64,000 bases of DNA from contig JAFKHH010000011.1 in assembly GCA_017306865.1 (NCBI GenBank), forward strand, positions 248,001 to 312,000, written 5' to 3'. Below the pieces are notes generated by a model, which saw only the letters and a program-made list of their open reading frames with translations, did no database searches and was not told the DNA's origin. The DNA comes from Filimonas sp. GTDB taxonomy: Bacteria > Bacteroidota > Bacteroidia > Chitinophagales > Chitinophagaceae. Below, piece after piece: positions 45,533 through 55,263 of the stretch. Numbering within the stretch: position 1 is the stretch's first letter; every line of letters begins with the position of its first letter. Both the position numbers and the translations under genes were made by a program.

Positions 45533-46954
45533 TTAAGCTAAATCAAATATTTTACCTGCATTTAAAATATTGTTAGGATCGAATACCTGTTTGATTTCAC
45601 GCATCAAACGCAGGTTTGCGTCGGCGAATACGATATCCATAAATCCTTTCTGGATCAGGCCAATGCCATGCTCACCGCTAATGGTGCCGCCCAGTTTGTA
45701 AACCAGGTCGAACAACGCACGCAGCGCTTTTGTCATTTCCTCATTTCCCATACTATTAGCTGTACCTTCTTTCTTAATACGGATATGGAGGTTACCATCG
45801 CCAGCATGACCATAACAAACTGCGTGGAAATTGTACTGGCGGCCCAGCTCTTTCACGCCTTTGATCAGTGCAGGCAGTTCAGCTCTTGGCACTACTGTAT
45901 CTTCCTCAATAGTGTAACCGGCAGTTTTTACCGCTTCGGCCACGCGCCTTCTGAGTTTCCACAGTTCTGTTTTCTGTTGGGCATCGTCTGCAAAGAATAC
46001 CTCGCCAGCTTCATACTGTTGCAAAAGCTCAGCTATGGCTTCCATTTCACTCATCAGCACATCCATATTATTGCCATCCACTTCTATGATCAGGTGTGCT
46101 GCAATATCGTCACTTACCGGTACGGCATGGCTATCCACCATTTTACTTACGATCTGCAATGCATCAATTTCTACCAGCTCAAGGCCACTTGGCACAAAGC
46201 CAGCCCTGAAGATGGCACTCACCGCCTCGCCTGCTTTTTCCAGGGAGTTGAAAGGAACCAGCATCAGCAAGTCATACTTAGGTAAAGGGATTAGCTTCAA
46301 TACAATTTTTGTAACGATTCCTAATGTGCCTTCGCTACCTACCAGTAGTTGTGTAAGATTATAACCTGTAGAGTTCTTTAATACATTTGCGCCCGTCCAG
46401 ATGATCTCGCCTGTTGGCAATACCACTTCCAGGTTCAATACATAGTCTTTTACCACACCATATTTAACCGCCTTCGGGCCACCGCTATTTTCAGCGATGT
46501 TGCCACCTATAAAACAGGAGCCGCGGCTGCTCGGATCAGGAGGGTAGAACAGGCCTTTTTCTTTTACTGCATTTTGTAATACTTCCGTAATAACGCCAGG
46601 CTCAGTTGTTACCTGGAGGTTACGCTCATCTATTTCAAGAATACTGTTGAATCTTTCTGTAGAGATCAATACACCGCCCAGGTGGGGCAGTGCGCCACCG
46701 CTAAGGCCGGTACCAGCCCCTCTCGGTGTTACAGGAATTCTGTCCCTGTTACAGATCTGCATAATTTCACTTACTTCCGCTGCTGTGCGTGGTTTTATAA
46801 CCACTTCAGGCAGGTAAAGCAAATGTTCAGTTTCGTCATGGCCATAGTTGTTCAATGTTTCCTCATCGGCAAACACGTACGCCTCGCCCAGAATAGTCTT
46901 AAAAGCAGCTACATGTTCGGCAGTAACTACGCCTTTTTCAATTACGGGATACAT
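45533..46954 (-). CDS. FAD-linked oxidase, GlcD/D-lactate dehydrogenase type
   Basis: 473 residues from the ATG at 46954 (YPVIEKGVVTAEHV); earlier in-frame codons are not needed. The FAD-binding_4 domain shows VVIKPRTAAEVSEIMQI, TPRGAGTGLSGGA and DPSSRGSCFIGGNIAENSGG. The C-terminal cap has YGHAGDGNLHIRI and the metal-site segment GTISGEHGIGL. It oxidises a 2-hydroxy acid such as glycolate or D-lactate and passes electrons to the respiratory chain. No glcE/glcF partners are adjacent. Confidence 0.93.
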   Translation of the reverse strand: MYPVIEKGVVTAEHVAAFKTILGEAYVFADEETLNNYGHDETEHLLYLPEVVIKPRTAAEVSEIMQICNRDRIPVTPRGAGTGLSGGALPHLGGVLISTERFNSILEIDERNLQVTTEPGVITEVLQNAVKEKGLFYPPDPSSRGSCFIGGNIAENSGGPKAVKYGVVKDYVLNLEVVLPTGEIIWTGANVLKNSTGYNLTQLLVGSEGTLGIVTKIVLKLIPLPKYDLLMLVPFNSLEKAGEAVSAIFRAGFVPSGLELVEIDALQIVSKMVDSHAVPVSDDIAAHLIIEVDGNNMDVLMSEMEAIAELLQQYEAGEVFFADDAQQKTELWKLRRRVAEAVKTAGYTIEEDTVVPRAELPALIKGVKELGRQYNFHAVCYGHAGDGNLHIRIKKEGTANSMGNEEMTKALRALFDLVYKLGGTISGEHGIGLIQKGFMDIVFADANLRLMREIKQVFDPNNILNAGKIFDLA

Positions 46955-47263
46955 GTAAAAAGTTATTTGTCGTAAAAGTACGCACAAACCCGCAGACAAT
47001 AAGTGTTAGTTTATAGGACTTTTTTCAGGCATGAAATAGATTGGCGCAATTCATTGTTTAATTGTTGTATGGCTGAATTGTTTTATTAAGGACTGATAAT
47101 TAATGAATTGAATAATAAAACCATATAGCAATGGAGCAATTCCCTTTTTTTCTTTCTGTTAAAAATTTCTAAATATAGGCCGTACTATTTCCGATCTACG
47201 ACAAGTGTCGTATGTTTGTTACGAAATTATTCGTAAAACAAATTTTTTAAATAAAAACTCTTT
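46955..47263. other. Divergent intergenic region with a family B palindrome
   Basis: The 309-base gap separates divergent genes. Its middle third (47048-47141) is a family B palindrome. The right third is AT-rich and probably carries the promoter for the gene at 47264, but no TAnnTTTG match with proper spacing was found. Confidence 0.5.
47048..47141. repeat. Long palindrome, family B, between divergent genes
   Basis: AATTCATTGTTTAATTGTTG then TATGGCTGAATTGTTTTATT (from 47048) pairs imperfectly with AATAATAAAACCATATAGCA then ATGGAGCAATT (to 47141). Core B words are recognisable in both arms. Confidence 0.65.
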
Positions 47264-48049
47264 ATGAAAAATGTACGCCAAATCTACAAATCCGCTAGTC
47301 TTATTCTGTTACTTGGTATTGCTGTTACCGCTTCTGCATGGCAATACACTGATAAAAAACAAAAAAACAGAGATGAAGACAAATATGACCAAAGAGATAC
47401 TACCAAGTCCCGCAAGTATTATCACAATCAGAATGAATATCGAATAAATGATATGGACATGGCAATGGATGAGCTGGATAATGCCATGAAGAATCTGAAA
47501 GTGGAACTAAAAGGCCTGGATAGCCTGAATATAAACATAGAAGCAGAAGTAAATGCTGCGCTTGCAAAAATAGATTTCGATAAAATGAAGATCGAAACGG
47601 AAAAAGCGCTGAAAGAAGTAGACTGGGACCAGATACGTAAAAGCGTAGATGTATCACTTAAACAGGCGCAGGCGGAAATGAAGAAAGTGAACATGGACCA
47701 GATTAAGGCAAGTATAAAAGTTGCCCAGGACCAGGTAAACAGTGAGGCATTTCGCCAGCAGTTTAATAGTGTAAATCTGAGAAAACAAATAGAAGATGGG
47801 ATGAGTAAAGCGAAGGATGGATTAGCTACTGCTAAAAAAGACCTGCAAAGTATAAAAGCCCTTACTGGTGCATTGCAGGCTGATGGCCTTATAGATAAAA
47901 AGAGAGGCTATACTGTAGAGTTTAAAGATGGAAGCTTTATCATCAATGGTACTACGCAGTCAAAAGAGATTACGGAGAAATACCATAAATACTTTAACAA
48001 AGACAGCTTTAAGATTGTGAGTGATGGGGAGGGTGTGATAAGCCTGTAA
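47264..48049 (+). CDS. Exported amphipathic helical repeat protein of unknown function
   Basis: 261 residues. An N-terminal hydrophobic segment (about 11-26, ending ASAWQ) suggests export. Residues about 62-200 are a long charged helix with a recurring unit of about 16 residues: AALAKIDFDKMKIETE, ALKEVDWDQIRKSVDV, MKKVNMDQIKASIKVA, FNSVNLRKQIEDGM. The C-terminal 60 residues form a compact region with YTVEFKDGSFIINGTTQ. I do not recognise a named family; similar helical repeats occur in Bacteroidota BlaR1/M56-like proteins from memory, but no peptidase motif is present. It stands alone. Confidence 0.65.
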   Translation: MKNVRQIYKSASLILLLGIAVTASAWQYTDKKQKNRDEDKYDQRDTTKSRKYYHNQNEYRINDMDMAMDELDNAMKNLKVELKGLDSLNINIEAEVNAALAKIDFDKMKIETEKALKEVDWDQIRKSVDVSLKQAQAEMKKVNMDQIKASIKVAQDQVNSEAFRQQFNSVNLRKQIEDGMSKAKDGLATAKKDLQSIKALTGALQADGLIDKKRGYTVEFKDGSFIINGTTQSKEITEKYHKYFNKDSFKIVSDGEGVISL

Positions 48050-48180
48050 TTTGAAAATAGATCGATTTGAAAATTTGAAAATGTATTATCTCAAATTGTT
48101 ACATGGTTAAATTGATTAATTGTTTTCCCGACGATCAACTACACCATTCTCAAATTAATACACTTTCAAATTTTCAAATT
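48048..48180. repeat. Nested palindromes F and degenerate B between convergent genes
   Basis: Outer left AATTTGAAAATAG ... GATTTGAAAATTTGAAAATG (48048-48083) pairs with outer right CTTTCAAATTTTCAAATTG (48163-48181). The interior begins with a B arm (CAAATTGTTACATGGTTAAA, from 48092) but the matching right arm is decayed. The element runs from stop codon to stop codon. Confidence 0.7.
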
Positions 48181-48182
48181 GC

Positions 48183-49208
48183 TTAAAATTTCACTGTCGG
48201 GCACTTCACTGCTTTTGCCTGGTTGAATAATCCTGTTGTAACCAGGGATAGTTCGTAAGCACCGCGCGTTTGATTATAGGTGCCTAAAGAAGATGTAGTA
48301 GCATCGTAGCTTACTGTCAGTTTAAAATCGTTCCATTGATAACCGACCATTGGTATAATGGCGTCTCCGGAGCGGTAATATAAACCGCCGATCAACTGCG
48401 TTATGCCATCTCCGCTTAAATTATAATTTGCGTTTGCACCAAGTACTGTTTCTGATGCACTGGCCATTTTACTATAATACACGTTTGGATTTACAATCCA
48501 TTGATCATTTAGTTTGAAGGAGCCATTCACAAAGAAATTGAAACGCATATCCACTTGCGCACTGACTGCATTAGAATTGAAAAAGCTTTCTTTAGGTTTG
48601 TTTAAATGTTGAATACTGATACCTGCATTCAGGTATGTATTGTTAGTAGGGAAATAAGCGTAATTCATGCCCAGGTTAATGTCCAGGTAGTTGACAGAAC
48701 TGGCAGCAAAAGCCTCGCCGCTTGGCAATGTTGCATCAAAAAATTTTCCATTCCATTGATTATCGAAAGTAAGCTTATCTACATCTACACGTTTGTTTAC
48801 CCATCCACCTGCAAAACCTGCGCTTAACAGGCTGGCTAAACCAAGCATCTGGTGATATGCCACAGAGCCATACACTTTGGTAGATGTAAGGTTGCCGCTA
48901 CCCGCCACGTCGCGCAATATAGCGCCACCAATGCCTAACCAGCCACTTTCAAAACGGTTGGTAAAAGCCTGCACATCGCCCCATGCGCTCATGGTCTTGT
49001 ACGGATTGCTGGTAATGCTGGACCACTGATTGCGATAGTTTACACCTAACCGCCAGTCCACATCCGGCGCAAAACCCGTATTAGCCGGGTTCACCAGTAA
49101 TGGTGCATTAAAGTATTGGGAAAAATGAAGATCCTGCGCAGAGATGCCTTCCATGCAGAATGCACCGAGGCAAAGCAGTATCCATTTTATATTCCTGTTT
49201 ATTCGCAT
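48183..49208 (-). CDS. PorP/SprF-family T9SS outer-membrane protein (copy 2)
   Basis: 341 residues. A signal peptide (ends GISAQ) is followed by the family start DLHFSQYFNAPLLVNPANTG, then YRNQWSSITSNPYKTMSAW, and a terminal strand ending CPTVKF. It is a paralogue of the gene at 32458. It lies 24 bases downstream of a type B cargo gene, which it probably serves in export or surface attachment. Confidence 0.92.
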   Translation of the reverse strand: MRINRNIKWILLCLGAFCMEGISAQDLHFSQYFNAPLLVNPANTGFAPDVDWRLGVNYRNQWSSITSNPYKTMSAWGDVQAFTNRFESGWLGIGGAILRDVAGSGNLTSTKVYGSVAYHQMLGLASLLSAGFAGGWVNKRVDVDKLTFDNQWNGKFFDATLPSGEAFAASSVNYLDINLGMNYAYFPTNNTYLNAGISIQHLNKPKESFFNSNAVSAQVDMRFNFFVNGSFKLNDQWIVNPNVYYSKMASASETVLGANANYNLSGDGITQLIGGLYYRSGDAIIPMVGYQWNDFKLTVSYDATTSSLGTYNQTRGAYELSLVTTGLFNQAKAVKCPTVKF

Positions 49209-49232
49209 AGTTCCCCCTCTTTCTTCTCTTTT

Positions 49233-52200
49233 TTATCTCAATAAAGTGATGTCTCCTTTCTTCTGGAAGGTGGTTCCATCATAGAATTCTATATCCGCAA
49301 TATAAGTGTACACATCCTGTGGCTGCAATACACCATTATAACGGCCATCCCAGCCTATTTGTTTGTTACTTGTTGCCTGATACACCATAGTACCCCACCT
49401 GTTATAGATTCTGAAAGTAAGCTTAGTGATGCCATAACCACGCACATTTACATAATCATTTACCCCATCACCATTTGGCGTAAACGCATTTGGCACATCT
49501 ACCAGCGGTACAATAATGGCTTTTACATTCTGACACATGGTGTCTGCACAGCCCACATCATTAATAGCTGCAAGGCATGCTGTGAATGTGCCGGTAGAAT
49601 TATACAGGTGACTTACGGTCGTGTCTTTAGCTTTTGTAGCCAGGAACTCGCCATCGCCAAAAGACCAGTTGTAATGCGTAGCCAGTAATGAACTGTTATA
49701 GAAGTTTACAGCCGTATTTTCTTTTGGCGGGTTAGGGCCGTATGTAAACGATGCGGTAGGTTTTGCACTTACCAGTATCGATTTTCGTAGTGTGTCCGTC
49801 TTGTTACACGTATTCGGATCATTCGCTACCAGCGTTACCTGGTAGGTGCCCGGTGCCGGGTAAAAATGCTCAGGGCTTACTTCTGTAGAAGTAGTGCCAT
49901 CGCCAAAATCCCACTCAAACGATGCGCCGCCCATAGAGGTATTGTTAAACACGGCAGATAGCGGGTAACAGATAGCAGCAGGCACATCAAACTGCGCTTT
50001 TACATTGGTGGCAATACGGATCTGTTTCATGATCGTATCGTCGTAGTTGCAATAGGAGGTGTCCCGCAGCCTTAGTTCTACATTATATGTACCGGCTGCC
50101 TGGTAAGTATGATAAACCGTTTGCATACCCGATGAAGGTATGCCGCTGCCATCGCCAAACGTCCAGGCAAAAGATGTATCCTGGAACGGCGTAGTAGCCG
50201 TAGACGTATTTATAAACTGGTATTTTAGTGAATCGCAAGGCGGTAATTTAAATGCATCAAAACCAAGATTCGCTTTATTATCTCGCACACTGATGTTGAT
50301 AGTAGACGTATCTGCTACGTTACAGGAAGAAGAATCTATAGAGACGAGCGTTACATGATATAAGCCAATTTGAGTAAACGTGTGAGACTGCGTAGGTACA
50401 GTTGTGGTAACCTCAGGCGTACCATCACCAAAGTTCCAGATATACTTTTTACCAAGTGCGATCGTATCTCTGAAATCAACAGTTAACGGCACACAACCCA
50501 ATGTGTCATAAGGTACGCCGCCAATAGCACTTCTTACACCTGCACCCACACCAGCAAGGTTGAACGCAATTTTGATAAGCGCTTCGTTGCAACCACCGGA
50601 AGTCTTATTGGCATTTAGGGCTCCATTGCTGGATGCCCATGCGCCTGCCGTTGTCGTCATCCATTGGAAGCCCGACTGGCCACCGCTACCGCCACAGTTT
50701 GCACACATGGCCTGGTAAATAATACCCTCTTTGTCAAAGCGGCTGGTACCGCCATCTACGTGGTCACCATAGCCACCGGTTTGCCCAAACATGGTTGCAT
50801 ATAATAAAGAAGCTGCATTTTTCTTAAGTACAAAAAAGTAAAAATCCATGTCATCTCTTCCGATGTTAGGATAAATAGCATCTGGCGTAGTTGTAAGGCC
50901 GGCAGTGCTGCTATTCTCATAACCTTTATTGCCTCCTGAGCCTTCTCCGCCACCCCAGCCGGATACATATACATTCTCACACCTGTCTACCAGGAAAGCC
51001 GTAGGCGATATGTTAGGATAGGTAGAGCCAGGGCCAAATACAGTTGAATAGATGTAGCTGGACAGGTCAGGCGTTAGCTTAGAAATAAATTGTCTTGCGT
51101 TTGCAACACCGTTGTTTGTGTATGGTGTATTAAGTGTATCCCACCTGCCGGTTGTAGTACCCATAATATAAAAATTACCAGCTTTGTCAAACTGTACACC
51201 AAATATCATGTCGTTGCCGGATGTGCCGAAGTAAGATGATTTGATCACTTGTGTACCATCGGGGGTAAGAATAGAAACGATACCGTCGCACGCACCCCCT
51301 TTGTTAACACCGGAAATAGTGCTGCCAGAGCTTGCGCCTGAAGTTTTAGGGAAATCAGGGCTGGTAGATGCACCGCCTACATATATATTCCCATTGACAG
51401 GATTGATAGCTAAAACAAAAAGTGCATCAATTCCTTTACCGCCAAGGTATGTACTGAAAATAGGTGTAAGATTGGCCGTGAATTTCATTACCACACCATC
51501 CTGCGGATAACCAGGGTCGCCACCTGCTGATGTTTGCTGAAAAGCACCTGGTGTTACCGGGAAGTCGATGGATTGTGTTTGTGCCGCAACCAGTATGTTG
51601 TTTGCATCATCTATAATTACCTCACTACGTGCATCATCTCCATAGTTTCTTCTTGTAGCAATAGCACCATTCAGGTTCAGGTATTTTGGCGCAATGTTTA
51701 CGCCGTCATTACCAACACCGCCCACTCTCCTGGAAGCAATCAGTGCAGTACCAGTGGAGTTGAATTTAGTAATGAAAATATCTGCAGTATATGTATTCGC
51801 ATCTGCCTCAGGCCCATATTTAGGCAGTGTGCTTGGAAAGTCTTTGGATGAAGTACGGCCCACGACAACAAGGTTACCTTGTTTATCTACAATCATACTA
51901 TTGGGTTGCTCGTACCCTGTGCCGCCCAGATAGGTTGCATACAGCCTGTTGGTGCCATTGGGATTTAGTTTTATTATACCAATATCCATAGGAGGTATGG
52001 AGCCTTCACTACCGTCTTGCCTGCTGGCGCCTGCAAACTTCGTTTGAAATGCACCGTTGCTTACGGGGTATTGATCGCCAAATACAATACCGCCTCCGTA
52101 AATATTTCCCAGCCCGTCATAAGTAGCTGTGTAACCCCAGTTGTCAGATTTACTACCGGTGTAGGTACTTACCAGGATCTGTGGATCTATGATGATCGTT

Positions 52201-53045
52201 GCGTTTTTATTATAGTCCCCTGTTTTGAACTTAACAATGTTACCACCAACCACATACTTTGTAGTAATTTCTTTTTTGCCATTGTTACTTACCTGGTAAG
52301 AGTAAGGTTTTTGCTCACTGATGTCGCCTACAGATGTTTTAATGATTAGGTTATCATTTTTTACTGATAAACCATCGGGGCCGTCGAATTGCAATGCAAT
52401 ATTGTTGACGTTACCACCTGGGTTTACAATAAAATCATATTTAAGTTGATCATGTTCTATATAGTACCTGACATCAATATTGGGATATACATTTTTATAT
52501 ACAACGGCAGAATATGTTTTACAGTCGGAAGCCCATTTGCTGGAGTCGCTGCCAAGAAAATAATTCACGCTGGAGCCGAGGGCTTTTTCAGGAACGGCCA
52601 TGATCTGTTTCATGCTGCCGGCAAACGTAACCTCGTAGGCATGTGAGCGAAGTGTAAAGGTAGGTGCAGCACCTCCGCCACCGGAGCCTCCGCCGCCATT
52701 GTCTCCATTATCACGGGTAGGATTGGTAGATACGCTTTTTGCAGCCGAATTGGCCGCCGGTTTACCGCCGCCGGTAGAACCCCCGTTGTTGGAGGAAGGC
52801 TCGCCATCCAGCGGGTGGTGCCCGCCAAAATATTCTGTGATTGAAGTTACATCGGTGTCATTATTCAGTAATACTTTATAGCCATTTCTTTGCAGATAGA
52901 AAACGGCCCCATTCACCTTGCATTTGAACATTACCTTGCTGTCCCATTGCCCTTTGTTCTCTATAAATTCAAATGTCTGCGCGTACTGCTTTTTGGATAC
53001 AAGCAATACTAACAATAGGGCGACAAATCTGCTAACTTTTTTCAA
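49233..53045 (-). CDS. Surface protein with N-terminal propeller-like region, PKD domains and type B T9SS C-terminal domain
   Basis: 1270 residues, starting with TTG; an upstream stop and a convincing signal peptide (KKVSRFVALLLVLLVSKKQ) support this start. The N-terminal domain begins FEFIENKGQWDSKV (DUF7948-like), followed by a Gly/Ser/Asn-rich stretch (about 80-130) and SBBP-type repeats (YLGGTGYEQPNSMI, YLGGKGIDALFVLA, YFGTSGNDMIFG). Four PKD modules follow (IWNFGDGT, AWTFGDGS, EWDFGDGT, NWSFGDGE). The CHU_C domain at about 1180-1270 (VPNAFTPNGDGVNDYV ... GDITLLR) directs T9SS export. Adhesion or gliding is likely by family. Confidence 0.92.
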   Translation of the reverse strand: MKKVSRFVALLLVLLVSKKQYAQTFEFIENKGQWDSKVMFKCKVNGAVFYLQRNGYKVLLNNDTDVTSITEYFGGHHPLDGEPSSNNGGSTGGGKPAANSAAKSVSTNPTRDNGDNGGGGSGGGGAAPTFTLRSHAYEVTFAGSMKQIMAVPEKALGSSVNYFLGSDSSKWASDCKTYSAVVYKNVYPNIDVRYYIEHDQLKYDFIVNPGGNVNNIALQFDGPDGLSVKNDNLIIKTSVGDISEQKPYSYQVSNNGKKEITTKYVVGGNIVKFKTGDYNKNATIIIDPQILVSTYTGSKSDNWGYTATYDGLGNIYGGGIVFGDQYPVSNGAFQTKFAGASRQDGSEGSIPPMDIGIIKLNPNGTNRLYATYLGGTGYEQPNSMIVDKQGNLVVVGRTSSKDFPSTLPKYGPEADANTYTADIFITKFNSTGTALIASRRVGGVGNDGVNIAPKYLNLNGAIATRRNYGDDARSEVIIDDANNILVAAQTQSIDFPVTPGAFQQTSAGGDPGYPQDGVVMKFTANLTPIFSTYLGGKGIDALFVLAINPVNGNIYVGGASTSPDFPKTSGASSGSTISGVNKGGACDGIVSILTPDGTQVIKSSYFGTSGNDMIFGVQFDKAGNFYIMGTTTGRWDTLNTPYTNNGVANARQFISKLTPDLSSYIYSTVFGPGSTYPNISPTAFLVDRCENVYVSGWGGGEGSGGNKGYENSSTAGLTTTPDAIYPNIGRDDMDFYFFVLKKNAASLLYATMFGQTGGYGDHVDGGTSRFDKEGIIYQAMCANCGGSGGQSGFQWMTTTAGAWASSNGALNANKTSGGCNEALIKIAFNLAGVGAGVRSAIGGVPYDTLGCVPLTVDFRDTIALGKKYIWNFGDGTPEVTTTVPTQSHTFTQIGLYHVTLVSIDSSSCNVADTSTINISVRDNKANLGFDAFKLPPCDSLKYQFINTSTATTPFQDTSFAWTFGDGSGIPSSGMQTVYHTYQAAGTYNVELRLRDTSYCNYDDTIMKQIRIATNVKAQFDVPAAICYPLSAVFNNTSMGGASFEWDFGDGTTSTEVSPEHFYPAPGTYQVTLVANDPNTCNKTDTLRKSILVSAKPTASFTYGPNPPKENTAVNFYNSSLLATHYNWSFGDGEFLATKAKDTTVSHLYNSTGTFTACLAAINDVGCADTMCQNVKAIIVPLVDVPNAFTPNGDGVNDYVNVRGYGITKLTFRIYNRWGTMVYQATSNKQIGWDGRYNGVLQPQDVYTYIADIEFYDGTTFQKKGDITLLR

Positions 53046-53116
53046 GTAACTGGATTTAAAAATGTGATACGTTTTCTTTTTTTAGAATAAACGTAGAAAC
53101 CGAAAAGAAAGTTGTT

Positions 53117-55234
53117 CTAGGAAATTTTACTCCAGGCAGTTTTCCCCTTTTGGGATTGAAGGAAAGATTTCAAGGGCAGGTTTTCTGCTGAATTCAAGCC
53201 TTCATCAGCCTCTACTATTTTTTCTGCAAACAACTTAGCTGCTTCCAGGATCGTTTTATCATTAACAATACTGGCCAATTTAAAGTTTAATACACCGCTC
53301 TGACGGGTTCCCTCAATGTCTCCGGGGCCTCTTAATTCAAGATCTTTCTCCGCTATTTTAAAACCATCATTGGTTGCGCACATTATCTTGATACGTTCCC
53401 GGCCATCATTGCTGACTTTGCTACCCGTTAAAAGAATGCAAAAACTCTTCTCGCTTCCTCGTCCTACTCTTCCGCGTAATTGATGTAATTGCGACAATCC
53501 AAATTTTTCAGAGCTTTCTATCACCATTACAGAAGCATTAGGTACGTTTACCCCCACTTCTATAACGGTAGTGCTTACCATTATATTGGTATCGCCGGAA
53601 ACAAAACGTTGCATGTTTGTTTCCTTTTGTTCTGCCGGTTGTCTGCCGTGTACCATACTAATATGGTATTTGGGTTCAGGAAAGTAACTTTTTACCTGTT
53701 CATAGCCTTGCATCAGGTCCTCATAACTTAGTTTTTCACTTTCCTCTATCAACGGGTAAATGATATAAGCCTGTCTTCCTTTTCCAATTTCTTCCCGTAT
53801 GAAGTCCATCACTTTTGCGCGATGTGTTTCATTCCGGTGAACAGTTGTTATCGGTTGTCTTCCCGGTGGTAATTCATCAATTACACTATAGTCTAAATCC
53901 CCATAAGTAGTCATGGCAAGCGTGCGGGGAATGGGTGTGGCGGTCATTACTAATATGTGCGGAGGAACAGTCGCCTTGCGCCACAATTTTGCTCTTTGTG
54001 CAACACCAAACCTATGCTGTTCATCCACAATTGCCAATCCGAGTTGTTTAAACTCTACCGCATCCTCTATTACAGCGTGTGTGCCAACTGCCATATGCAT
54101 GGTGCCATCGGCCAATGACTGTAATATTTCCCTACGCTCTTTAGTTTTGGTGCTACCCGTTAACAAGCAAATATTAATGGGCATATTTTTAAGTAGATTC
54201 CGTAAACCGTTAAAATGCTGCTGCGCTAAAATTTCTGTTGGGGCCATCAGGCAGCTTTGATAACCATTATCTGCCGCAAGCAACATGCAGAGTAAAGCTA
54301 CTATAGTTTTTCCACTTCCCACGTCGCCCTGCAGCAACCTATTCATCTGGTGTCCGCGCCCAACGTCCTGCCGCACTTCTTTCAACACTCTTTTCTGCGC
54401 ATTTGTTAACTCAAAAGGAAGATATTTATTGTAAAATGTATTAAAATAATCTCCCACTTTTTCAAACACTACGCCGCGGCTATGCCTGTTTCTTGCAACA
54501 CGCGTCAGGTTAAAACGTACCTGCGCAAGAAAAAGCTCCTCAAATTTCAACCGCTTTACTGCTGCATCATATTGTGCCGTAGATGCCGGAAAGTGTACTG
54601 CACGGTAAGCCTGAAACCGTGACATTAATTTTAGCTTCTCCACTAACTTCTGTGGAATGTTTTCCGGAATGTCCTTTTCTGTAACCTGGGGCAGCAGGGC
54701 AGAGGTCAGTTTGCCGATCTGCCTGCCATTCATACCACGTACTTTTAATTTTTCTGTGGTGGTATAAATCGGCTCCAGGAATGCTTTGCCGTCTGATACA
54801 TGCGGCGTCAGTACCTCTATTTCGGGATGGGTGATCTGTGGTTTGCCATTGAAAAAACCTGCTTTACCATAAACCAGGTATTCCTGACCGGTTTTCAAAG
54901 ACTTTTCCACCCATTGTATCCCCTGGAACCAGGTCAGCTCCAGTATGCCGGTTTTGTCTTTTATCTGCGCTACCAGGCGTCTTGCTCTTTTTTCTCCAAT
55001 TGTCTCATAACCTAATAAAGTGCCTGCGATCTGGATATAGTCAGTCTGGAAATTAATATCACCGATGTTATTAATTTTAGTCTTGTCTATGTGCCGGAAA
55101 GGAAAATGCTCCAGCAGGTCCCGGAAAGTGAAAATGTTCAGTTCCTTTCTTAACATGTCCCCTTTTACCGGCCCTACGCCTTTCAGGTATTCAATAGGTG
55201 AGTCTAATATGGATGGCGAACTGCTTATAAACAA
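53117..55234 (-). CDS. recG: ATP-dependent DNA helicase RecG
   Basis: 705 residues, starting with TTG at 55234; the wedge domain begins only a few residues later (PIEYLKGVGPVKGDML), so a later Met would truncate it. RecG remodels stalled forks and Holliday junctions. Walker A LLQGDVGSGKT (near 302), Walker B IVDEQHRFGV (near 400), and helicase motifs MTATPIPRTLAM and QLRGRVGRG are all present. TATATTTG on the minus strand (55256-55249) is a good -7 element 14 bases before the start. Confidence 0.95.
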   Translation of the reverse strand: MFISSSPSILDSPIEYLKGVGPVKGDMLRKELNIFTFRDLLEHFPFRHIDKTKINNIGDINFQTDYIQIAGTLLGYETIGEKRARRLVAQIKDKTGILELTWFQGIQWVEKSLKTGQEYLVYGKAGFFNGKPQITHPEIEVLTPHVSDGKAFLEPIYTTTEKLKVRGMNGRQIGKLTSALLPQVTEKDIPENIPQKLVEKLKLMSRFQAYRAVHFPASTAQYDAAVKRLKFEELFLAQVRFNLTRVARNRHSRGVVFEKVGDYFNTFYNKYLPFELTNAQKRVLKEVRQDVGRGHQMNRLLQGDVGSGKTIVALLCMLLAADNGYQSCLMAPTEILAQQHFNGLRNLLKNMPINICLLTGSTKTKERREILQSLADGTMHMAVGTHAVIEDAVEFKQLGLAIVDEQHRFGVAQRAKLWRKATVPPHILVMTATPIPRTLAMTTYGDLDYSVIDELPPGRQPITTVHRNETHRAKVMDFIREEIGKGRQAYIIYPLIEESEKLSYEDLMQGYEQVKSYFPEPKYHISMVHGRQPAEQKETNMQRFVSGDTNIMVSTTVIEVGVNVPNASVMVIESSEKFGLSQLHQLRGRVGRGSEKSFCILLTGSKVSNDGRERIKIMCATNDGFKIAEKDLELRGPGDIEGTRQSGVLNFKLASIVNDKTILEAAKLFAEKIVEADEGLNSAENLPLKSFLQSQKGKTAWSKIS

Positions 55235-55248
55235 GATTTTAGCAATGG

Positions 55249-55256
55249 CAAATATA
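55249..55256 (-). promoter_or_regulatory. Candidate -7 element for recG
   Basis: Read on the minus strand this is TATATTTG, matching TAnnTTTG. Transcription would start about 8 bases before the TTG start codon. No well-spaced TTTG was seen upstream; the region upstream is the F/B palindrome. Confidence 0.4.
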
Positions 55257-55263
55257 AATGGGA

